In this document: positions 29,670 to 35,566 of the stretch, piece after piece | How positions within the stretch are numbered: the first letter of the stretch is position 1 | Layout of the letters: each line of letters begins with the position of its first letter | Origin: CAVDAL01 sp963606965 | Lineage (GTDB): Bacteria; Actinomycetota; Coriobacteriia; Coriobacteriales; QAMH01 | Length of the DNA: 35,566 nucleotides | Assembly: GCA_963606965.1 (NCBI GenBank) | Contig: CAVDAL010000059.1 | Coordinates: forward strand, 1 to 35,566 | Direction of reading: 5' to 3' | Notes under the pieces: model-generated | Seen by the model: only the letters and a program-made list of their open reading frames with translations | What the model was told of the DNA's origin: nothing | Databases searched by the model: none | Translations under genes and position numbers: made by a program

Positions 29670-32177
29670 ATGAGCGATCAGATTAGAATAGCGCTTGCCG
29701 GCAACCCTAACAGCGGCAAAACAACGCTTTTCAACGCCCTGACAGGCTCAAACCAATTTGTTGGTAACTGGCCAGGCGTTACAGTTGAGAAAAAGGAAGG
29801 CAAGTTAAAGAAGCATGCAGATGTTCGCATCATCGACTTGCCAGGCGTTTATTCGCTTTCCCCATATACACTTGAAGAAGTTATTACTCGTAATTATTTG
29901 GTTGATGAACGTCCAGATGCTGTTTTGAATATCATTGACGGCACAAATCTTGAGCGCAACCTTTATTTGACAACTCAGCTTACAGAGCTGGGCATTCCTG
30001 TTGTTGTTGCCATTAATATGATGGATCTTGTTAAGAAGCGTGGCGACAAAATTGACAAGGAAGAGCTTGGCCGTCAGCTTGGCTGTAAGGTTGTTGAAAT
30101 TTCTGCATTGAAGGGTACTGGCGTTATGGAGGCTGCCGAAGAAGCAATTGCAGTTTCCAAAAAGGGCAAGCAAATTCCAATGCACAAATTCTGTGGTGCT
30201 GTTGAACATGCAATTGCTCACATTGAAGAAGCAGTTGTTCATGATTTGCCAGAAGAACAGCAGCATTGGTATGCAGTTAAGATTTTTGAACGCGATGAAA
30301 AAGTTTTGGAAAAACTCAATATTCCTGAAGATACTTTAAATCATATTGAAGAAGACATTGCGGCTGCAGAAAAAGAACTTGATGATGACGCAGAAAGCAT
30401 TATCACGAATGAACGCTACCTTTATATTGCTGAAATTATCAAGAGCTCTTTGAAGAAGGCTAATAAGGGTTCATTCACTCGTTCAGACAAGATTGACCGC
30501 GTTGTAACAAACCGCTGGTTAGGCTTGCCAATTTTTGCTGTTGTGATGTTCCTTGTTTACTACATTTCAATGGTTACTGTTGGTGCTAGTGCTACTGACT
30601 GGGCAAACGATGGCTTGTTCGGCGACGGCTGGCACCTCTTTGGTATTGGTTCTTCTGAATATGAAGCTGCCGCGGAAGAATATGGCGACACAGATTTGAT
30701 TATTGGCGCTTTTGCTGAACAATATGGCACAGAAGAAGTTCAAGCTGCTCTTGATTCAGAAAGCGAAGATTATGATGCGACTGCAGCTTCTGCAGCATTG
30801 AATACTTTGTTGGCTGCTGTTCCTGCAGATGCAACATTAACATATGATATTGAAGATGAAGAAACATTGGCTGTTGAAGCTTCCGACCCAGTTGGCAAGG
30901 CAGATTTGGAAGCAGCTATTGCAAACTTCAATAATACAGAATACAAGAGCGACCTTGGCGCGCCGGACACTTCAACATATGGCATTTGGGTTCCTGGCAT
31001 TCCAACAATTATTGAAGGCTGGCTTGAAGCAGCAAATGCAGCCGGATGGCTTTCAGCTCTTATCTTGGACGGCATTGTTGCTGGTGTAGGTGCTGTTTTG
31101 GGCTTTGTTCCACAGATGCTTGTTTTGTTCATCTTTTTGGCAATTTTGGAATCTTGCGGCTATATGGCTCGTATTGCATTCGTTTTGGACCGCATCTTCC
31201 GCCGTTTTGGCTTGTCTGGTAAGTCATTTATTCCAATGCTTGTTGGTTCTGGCTGCGGCGTGCCTGGCATTATGGCATCGCGTACCATTGAAAATGAACG
31301 CGACCGCAGAATGACAGTTATGACAACAACATTCATTCCTTGCGGTGCAAAAGTTCCATTTATTGCTATGATTGCTGGCGCTATTTTTAATAACTCTGCA
31401 TGGGTTGCTACCAGCGCATACTTTATTGGTGTAGCTGCAATTATTGTTTCTGGCATTATGCTGAAAAAGACAAAGCGTTTTGCTGGTGAAGCTTCTCCAT
31501 TCGTTATGGAATTACCTGCATACCACCTTCCAACAGTTGGTAATGTTTTGCGCAGCATGTGGGAACGCGGCTGGTCATTCATCAAGAAGGCTGGCACAAT
31601 CATCCTGCTTTCCTGCATCTTGATTTGGTTCTTGAGCTACTTTGGATTTGTCGATGGATCATTCCGCATGCTCGAAGAATCCGAGATGGAATATTCACTT
31701 TTGGCAACAATTGGCAATGCTATTGCTTGGATTTTTACTCCACTTGGTTGGGGTACATGGCAGGCAACTGCTGCAAGTGTTACAGGTCTTATTGCTAAGG
31801 AAAATATTGTTGGCACAATGGGCATTTTGTATGGCGCTGGCGGTGACACATATGGCGCAATTGCTGCAGCATTTACTGGCGTTAGCGGCTTTTCATTCTT
31901 GGTGTTCAACTTGCTTTGCGCACCATGCTTTGCAGCAATGGGTGCTATCCGCCGCGAAATGAACAATGCTGGTTGGACATGGTTTGCTATTGGTTACCAG
32001 TGCGTGTTCGCATATGTTATTGCTTTGATTATCAATCAAATTGGCAATGCTGTTACAGGCAATATGAATGTTGTTGGCTTGATTGTTGCAATTATTTTGA
32101 TTGCATTGATTATCTTCCAGCTGTTCAGGCCTTATAAAGACCCATCTAAGGCTGAGCTTCAGGCAGATAATGCATAA
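29670..32177 (+). CDS. feoB: FeoB ferrous iron transporter with an acidic insertion
   Basis: An 835 aa GTP-dependent Fe(II) permease. The N-terminal G-domain shows GNPNSGKTT (G1, residues 11-19), DLPGVYS (G3), NMMD (G4) and SALKGTG (G5), then a helical GDI-like region to about residue 275. The membrane part has the family motifs ALILDGIVAGVGAV, SCGYMARIAFVLDR, GSGCGVPGIMASR and PCGAKVPFIA. Between the first span and the second, residues 328-437 are an extra ~110 residues with about 27 acidic side chains and only two lysines; most FeoB proteins have a short loop here. Topology puts this outside the membrane. GAAGGAG precedes the start. The gene follows two feoA genes. Confidence 0.95.
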   Translation: MSDQIRIALAGNPNSGKTTLFNALTGSNQFVGNWPGVTVEKKEGKLKKHADVRIIDLPGVYSLSPYTLEEVITRNYLVDERPDAVLNIIDGTNLERNLYLTTQLTELGIPVVVAINMMDLVKKRGDKIDKEELGRQLGCKVVEISALKGTGVMEAAEEAIAVSKKGKQIPMHKFCGAVEHAIAHIEEAVVHDLPEEQQHWYAVKIFERDEKVLEKLNIPEDTLNHIEEDIAAAEKELDDDAESIITNERYLYIAEIIKSSLKKANKGSFTRSDKIDRVVTNRWLGLPIFAVVMFLVYYISMVTVGASATDWANDGLFGDGWHLFGIGSSEYEAAAEEYGDTDLIIGAFAEQYGTEEVQAALDSESEDYDATAASAALNTLLAAVPADATLTYDIEDEETLAVEASDPVGKADLEAAIANFNNTEYKSDLGAPDTSTYGIWVPGIPTIIEGWLEAANAAGWLSALILDGIVAGVGAVLGFVPQMLVLFIFLAILESCGYMARIAFVLDRIFRRFGLSGKSFIPMLVGSGCGVPGIMASRTIENERDRRMTVMTTTFIPCGAKVPFIAMIAGAIFNNSAWVATSAYFIGVAAIIVSGIMLKKTKRFAGEASPFVMELPAYHLPTVGNVLRSMWERGWSFIKKAGTIILLSCILIWFLSYFGFVDGSFRMLEESEMEYSLLATIGNAIAWIFTPLGWGTWQATAASVTGLIAKENIVGTMGILYGAGGDTYGAIAAAFTGVSGFSFLVFNLLCAPCFAAMGAIRREMNNAGWTWFAIGYQCVFAYVIALIINQIGNAVTGNMNVVGLIVAIILIALIIFQLFRPYKDPSKAELQADNA

Positions 32178-32301
32178 TTTGATTTACTAGGTTTTGATTT
32201 TGAAAAGCTGGTGCGCTGCATGACAAATGAGCATGCGGCGCGCCAGCCGACAAATTATAAGCTGCAAGTTTTTAAGATTTAATGAAAGTAGGGTGAAGAA
32301 T

Positions 32302-32526
32302 ATGATTGCATGGTTGCAAGCAAACATTGGCACAATTGTTATATCGCTTATTTTGCTGGGCATTGTTGTTGCGATTGTTCGCAGCATGATTCGCGATAAA
32401 AAAAGCGGTGCTTCATCCTGTGGCTCTTCTTGTGGCGGGTGCAGTGCGTGCGGCAGCGGCTGTAATGCCTGTTCGCAACCTATAAAAATTCGCGCTACAA
32501 AAGAAGATTTGGAAGCCATGAAATAA
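32302..32526 (+). CDS. FeoB-associated Cys-rich membrane protein
   Basis: A 74 aa protein with one N-terminal span (residues 8-29) followed by a short basic stretch and a cluster of six cysteines, C40, C44, C47, C50, C54 and C57, in a Ser/Gly-rich context. This architecture is that of the small Cys-rich peptides found downstream of feoB in many anaerobes, proposed to help iron handling. The ATG at 32302 follows AGGGTGAAG; the frame is open further upstream, but without a binding site. A 75 bp unoccupied gap separates it from feoB's region up to 32226. Confidence 0.88.
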   Translation: MIAWLQANIGTIVISLILLGIVVAIVRSMIRDKKSGASSCGSSCGGCSACGSGCNACSQPIKIRATKEDLEAMK

Positions 32527-32615
32527 AATGTGAAATAGAAGCGCTGGAGTTTTGCTGGTTAAGCATTGTGCGGCACGGCGATGTGAATGCTAATAACCGT
32601 TCGCAAAAGTTTTTC

Positions 32616-32643
32616 TTGCGTTTTGAAATTTGAATTCTATAAT
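32616..32643 (+). promoter_or_regulatory. Promoter of the attenuated trpB transcript
   Basis: TATAAT at 32638-32643 with TTGCGT at 32616-32621, 16 bp apart. The -10 is perfect and the -35 keeps TTG. Transcription would start near 32650, just before the leader peptide. Confidence 0.6.
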
Positions 32644-32674
32644 CATCAACATCCCGAAAAGAAAGAAGAGAAAT

Positions 32675-32761
32675 TTGACCACAAAGACGACATACAATTT
32701 TGCAGTTCAAGCACGCGCAGACGTGCCTGCTCGTCTTTGGTGGTGGAATAGAAGGTTTTAA
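32675..32761 (+). CDS. trpL: trp leader peptide with three tandem Trp codons
   Basis: A 28-residue frame starting at TTG, beginning TTKTTYNF after the start residue and ending RLWWWNRRF before TAA. Three consecutive TGG codons lie at 32738-32746. A purine-rich stretch (GAAAGAAGAG, 32661-32670) is in ribosome-binding position. In tryptophan starvation the ribosome would stall at the Trp codons and free the downstream strand for antitermination. Three adjacent Trp codons in a short leader, followed by nested pairings and a terminator, make this a classical leader and not a chance frame. The TTG start is the weakest point. Confidence 0.85.
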   Translation: MTTKTTYNFAVQARADVPARLWWWNRRF

Positions 32762-32836
32762 TCTCGGGTCATCGACGGCTTCTATTCACCTATTCACATA
32801 ACACTTAAAGCCCTCGGTTATCCGGGGGCTTTTTTT
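32742..32836 (+). promoter_or_regulatory. Tryptophan attenuator (pairings 1:2, 2:3 and terminator 3:4)
   Basis: Pairing 1:2 is GGTGGAATAGAAG (32742-32754, on the Trp codons) with CTTCTATTCACC (32779-32790), with one bulge. Pairing 2:3, the antiterminator, is CGACGGCTT (32773-32781) with AAGCCCTCG (32808-32816), with one mismatch. Pairing 3:4, the terminator, is AAAGCCCTCGG (32807-32817) with CCGGGGGCTTT (32822-32832), followed by Ts to 32836. The three exclude each other in the classical order. The stretch 32527-32889 holds only this promoter, leader and attenuator. Confidence 0.88.
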
Positions 32837-32889
32837 GTGTGCTCAGTCAGCAATCAATCAATTATTTAACGAAAGGAAAGGGAATTATC

Positions 32890-34275
32890 ATGACTGAACA
32901 AGTACCACACCGCTTATATCTTCGCGAAGAACAGATTCCTACACAATGGTACAACCTTCGCGCAGATATGCCGCAAAAGCCAGAACCAATGCGCCTTCCA
33001 AATGGGAAGGTTGCAACAGCACAAGACATTGCTCCAGTTTTTTGCGATGAGCTTTGTGCGCAAGAACTTGATGACGACACAGCATATTTTGATATTCCGC
33101 AAGGCGTGCAAGAAATGTATAAGGTTTATAGACCTTCGCCGCTTTGCCGAGCATACAATTTGGAAGAGGCACTTGGCACGCCTGCAAAAATTTATTACAA
33201 GTTTGAAGGCAATAACACTTCTGGTTCGCACAAATTGAATTCTGCTTTAGCGCAGGCTTATTATGCGAAGGAACAGGGCCTTTCAAAGATTACGACAGAA
33301 ACAGGTGCTGGCCAGTGGGGCACAGCTTTGTCTGAAGCTGCCGACCATTACGGCGTTGACTTGGACGTTTTTATGGTGAAATGTTCATATGAACAAAAGC
33401 CATTTCGTCGCAGTATTATGCAGACTTTTAATGCGACTGTTACTCCATCGCCTTCAAATACAACTGAAATTGGCAAGAAGATGTTGGCAGATAATCCAAA
33501 TTCTTCAGGCTCCTTGGGCACTGCAATTTCTGAAGCAGTGGAACGCGCAATGAATGTTCCTGAAAATAAAGGCCGCTACCAGCTTGGCAGCGTGTTGAAT
33601 CAGGTCGTGCTTCATCAGTCTATTATTGGTTTGGAAAGTTATGCAGCGCTAGAAGAGCTTGGCGAATATCCTGACATTGTTATTGGTTGCGCTGGTGGCG
33701 GGTCAAATCTTGGTGGCTTGATTGCTCCATTCATGCGCGATAAGTTGCGTGGGGAAAAGCCAGACACAAAATTTATTGCTGTTGAGCCTGCTAGCTGTCC
33801 ATCTTTGACACGCGGACGTTACGCATATGACTTTGCTGACACTGGCCAAACTTGCCCGCTTTGCAAGATGTACACTCTTGGTAATGGTTTTATGCCAAGT
33901 CCAGACCATGCTGGCGGTTTGCGTTATCACGGCATGAGCCCGATTGTTTCAAAACTTAAGCATGATGGCTATTTGGACGCTGTGGCTGTTAAGCAGACTG
34001 ATGTTTTTGGTGCGGCTGTTGAATTTGCGCGCCTTGAAACAATTTTGCCTGCTCCAGAAAGTGCACATGCAATTTATGCTGCTATTCAAGAAGCAAAGAA
34101 GTGTAAGGAGACTGGCGAAGAAAAGACGATTTTGTTCGGCTTAACTGGCACTGGTTATTTTGATATGTTTGCATATGAAGCCTACATGAACGGGACAATG
34201 GTTGACCATATTCCAACAGATGAAGAATTAGAAGCAGGCTTTGCCACAATTCCGCATATTGAAGGTATTCAATAA
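32890..34275 (+). CDS. trpB: Tryptophan synthase beta-like protein (TrpB2 type)
   Basis: A 461 aa PLP enzyme of the TrpB2 subfamily, which is longer than TrpB1 (~400 aa) and joins indole to serine, often without TrpA. EGNNTSGSHKLNSA carries the PLP lysine, TETGAGQWG is the substrate-binding loop, and GCAGGGSNLGG binds the phosphate. The ATG at 32890 follows AAAGGAAAGGGA; starting further upstream adds 17 unlikely residues and overlaps the terminator. The gene is alone: no trpA, trpC or trpD follows. Attenuation by tryptophan supports a genuine role in tryptophan synthesis or indole salvage. Confidence 0.93.
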   Translation: MTEQVPHRLYLREEQIPTQWYNLRADMPQKPEPMRLPNGKVATAQDIAPVFCDELCAQELDDDTAYFDIPQGVQEMYKVYRPSPLCRAYNLEEALGTPAKIYYKFEGNNTSGSHKLNSALAQAYYAKEQGLSKITTETGAGQWGTALSEAADHYGVDLDVFMVKCSYEQKPFRRSIMQTFNATVTPSPSNTTEIGKKMLADNPNSSGSLGTAISEAVERAMNVPENKGRYQLGSVLNQVVLHQSIIGLESYAALEELGEYPDIVIGCAGGGSNLGGLIAPFMRDKLRGEKPDTKFIAVEPASCPSLTRGRYAYDFADTGQTCPLCKMYTLGNGFMPSPDHAGGLRYHGMSPIVSKLKHDGYLDAVAVKQTDVFGAAVEFARLETILPAPESAHAIYAAIQEAKKCKETGEEKTILFGLTGTGYFDMFAYEAYMNGTMVDHIPTDEELEAGFATIPHIEGIQ

Positions 34276-34281
34276 AGAGCT

Positions 34282-34309
34282 TTCAGGGTGTCGTTTTCGG
34301 CACCCTGAA
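34282..34309 (+). terminator. Hairpin between converging trpB and thioesterase genes
   Basis: TTCAGGGTGTCG pairs with CGGCACCCTGAA, 12 bp with one G-T around TTTT. No T-run follows on either strand, but the position, between two converging genes, suits a bidirectional terminator. Confidence 0.6.
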
Positions 34310-34314
34310 TACTG

Positions 34315-34875
34315 TTAGGGCATTGGCTTGAATTCTGGATAAGTTGGAATTTCAACAAATTCAGGTGCTGGCAACGGATCTGGGTGCCAGTCTTTTTCCG
34401 CTAAATCACCAGCCCCACCCTGAATATCATTTTGCGAAGCCTTGATATATCGCACCTTGCCTTCAACACAAAGCACGCCTTCCATTGTATAAATGTAAGC
34501 TTGCGCGTCCATAAAACGGCTTGTTTCACGTGTTTCATGAGCAATGCAATAGAGCGGCTCGCCATATGGAGTTGGCTTGCGATAACGAACAGACAAATCC
34601 ATAGTCACGCCAAAAATCAATTCTTCTTCGCCTTTTGCACGTGCAGGTTTCGCATTAACAACGCGCCCGCCAACTTCATCAATAATTGCACCAGCTACGC
34701 CGCCATGCAGGCGCCCTGGGTAGCTTTGATGTTCTTCAAGTGGGTTTAAAACAGCATAAATGTCGCCATTTTCAAGATTGTAAAAATGGCCGTGCAAACT
34801 GAATGGATTGTCTTCGCCACAAATAATGCAGTCGCTTGAAACATTTTGAGAGCTGATTACTTTGTACTTCGTCAT
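34315..34875 (-). CDS. PaaI-type hotdog-fold thioesterase
   Basis: A 186 aa protein with the hotdog-fold signature GRLHGGVAGAIIDE (HGG at 57-59, catalytic acid at Asp66/Glu67), so probably an acyl-CoA thioesterase. An N-terminal CIICG (Cys16, Cys19) precedes the fold, as in a group of PaaI-like proteins of anaerobes. The C-terminus after ~residue 145 is Pro-rich and outside the fold. The start codon overlaps the stop of the racemase-like gene (TAATG), so the two are translationally coupled. The substrate is unknown. Confidence 0.87.
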   Translation of the reverse strand: MTKYKVISSQNVSSDCIICGEDNPFSLHGHFYNLENGDIYAVLNPLEEHQSYPGRLHGGVAGAIIDEVGGRVVNAKPARAKGEEELIFGVTMDLSVRYRKPTPYGEPLYCIAHETRETSRFMDAQAYIYTMEGVLCVEGKVRYIKASQNDIQGGAGDLAEKDWHPDPLPAPEFVEIPTYPEFKPMP

Positions 34876-35566
34876 TATTTATACACCTTTTCAACGTATT
34901 CGCTGGTCAAAGCATGTAAAAATGCATGATAACCGCAGCGGAATTCTATTATATCGCCAACTTTATATTTGTCTGCTTGGTCAAGTTCACAAACAAGATG
35001 GTCGCAGCTGTTGCCAACAAGTCGCACGCTTTCATCGAGCGGCTCCATAACGCCTGGTGCACAGTCTTGGTTGCCAATAGCAAGAATGGCTCGCCATTGT
35101 TGTCCTCGATCTTCAAAGCTTGCAATATTACCGAAGGAATCCGCGTTGACTTCACCCCAGGGAAGGCTTGGCTTTTTCTTCAGTTCGACAACTTCTGCCT
35201 GCAAAATGAATGTGTCTTTGCAAGTATTTGGCAGGTAAGCATAGCTGTCGCGCTCTTTGCCAATAAGCAAGCTTTCGCCCAAGCGCAAGTTATTCACGCC
35301 TTCTGGTGCGCCACCTTCAAGAGCAAGTTTTAAAGTGCCAGAATTGCCGCCGCTTATAATTAAATTTTGCGCGCCAGTCGCTTCTTTCACGTGTTTGGCA
35401 GTTTCAAGCAATTGTTCCAATTTTTCTGTGCTTGCTTTGATGAAGCTTAAGCATGTTAAATTGCAAGCAATACCCGCTAAATAAAGATGTGGAAGCTCTT
35501 TGATTTTTTGTGCGGCGGTAACAAGTTCATCTTCGTCCACAAAGCCATCGCGCAAATCCCCTAAAT
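34875..35566 (-). CDS. Alanine/ornithine racemase-family PLP enzyme, partial (N-terminus outside window)
   Basis: About 230 codons of the C-terminal part are present and the frame is open to the window end. The sequence starts LGDLRDGFVDEDEL and continues with GIACNLTCLSF, LIISGGNSGTL and NNLRLGESLLIGKE, all characteristic of the ornithine/alanine racemase-like PLP fold-III family (YhfX and Orr-like). The PLP lysine near the N-terminus is outside the window, so activity cannot be judged. Its stop overlaps the thioesterase start by one base. Ornithine racemase would suit amino-acid-fermenting anaerobes, but the substrate is not certain. Confidence 0.85.
   Translation of the reverse strand, partial: LGDLRDGFVDEDELVTAAQKIKELPHLYLAGIACNLTCLSFIKASTEKLEQLLETAKHVKEATGAQNLIISGGNSGTLKLALEGGAPEGVNNLRLGESLLIGKERDSYAYLPNTCKDTFILQAEVVELKKKPSLPWGEVNADSFGNIASFEDRGQQWRAILAIGNQDCAPGVMEPLDESVRLVGNSCDHLVCELDQADKYKVGDIIEFRCGYHAFLHALTSEYVEKVYK

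Noticed and set aside
1..35566. Selenocysteine codons, CRISPR arrays, tRNA genes or insertion sequences
   Set aside because: The presumed Mo ligands are ordinary Cys codons, and no regular repeat arrays, tRNA-like clover leaves or transposase genes were recognised by eye.

Overview
The window looks like accessory and housekeeping DNA from a low-GC strict anaerobe of the Coriobacteriia, close to the Eggerthellaceae. This is inferred from gene content, not from a marker gene. The clues are several cytoplasmic bis-MGD molybdenum enzymes, each with a small ferredoxin and its own transporter; LuxR regulators whose N-terminal half is a multi-span membrane domain; a feoA-feoA-feoB locus; and a Trp-attenuated trpB. 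No tRNA, rRNA, CRISPR array, insertion sequence or phage gene was seen.

Positions 1-21167 hold three parallel modules, all on the + strand. Each starts with a molybdopterin oxidoreductase that has no signal peptide. A 111-119 aa ferredoxin with two predicted [4Fe-4S] clusters follows, then an unrecognised accessory protein (157, 67 or 201 aa), and an MFS transporter ends the module just before a terminator-like hairpin. Module 1 is 1821-6406. Module 2 is 6961-12605 and also carries an amidohydrolase-2 (decarboxylase-like) protein. Module 3 is 16127-21055. A membrane-anchored LuxR regulator lies before module 1 (73-1584) and another before module 3 (13380-14858). Each module has a hairpin immediately after its ferredoxin gene. 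The layout matches what is known of cytoplasmic catechol dehydroxylases and pyrogallol transhydroxylases: the transporter brings in a phenolic (or other small organic) acceptor, the Mo enzyme reduces or rearranges it, and the ferredoxin carries electrons. The substrates are not known. An SDR, a zinc-ribbon protein and a Thr/Ser/Ala-rich protein sit between modules. An SLC13-type carboxylate transporter follows module 3.

Positions 22785-23585 are a gene graveyard: the C-terminal fragment of a fourth Mo enzyme (- strand) abuts the N-terminal fragment of a TetR regulator (+ strand).

Positions 23645-28262 (- strand) form a four-gene operon: acyl carrier protein, MBOAT acyltransferase, AMP-forming ligase and a DltD/SGNH-like membrane protein. 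This is a Dlt-type machine for exporting an acyl group to the cell surface, in the order C-B-A-D.

Positions 28456-32526 are the metal locus: a DtxR/MntR-type repressor diverges from feoA, feoA, feoB and a Cys-rich membrane peptide, with a good promoter and an overlapping dyad between them. Positions 32616-34275 are a trpB-like gene behind a classical attenuator: a leader peptide with three consecutive Trp codons, alternative pairings and a terminator. The window ends with a hotdog thioesterase and the C-terminal part of an alanine/ornithine-racemase-family enzyme on the - strand.
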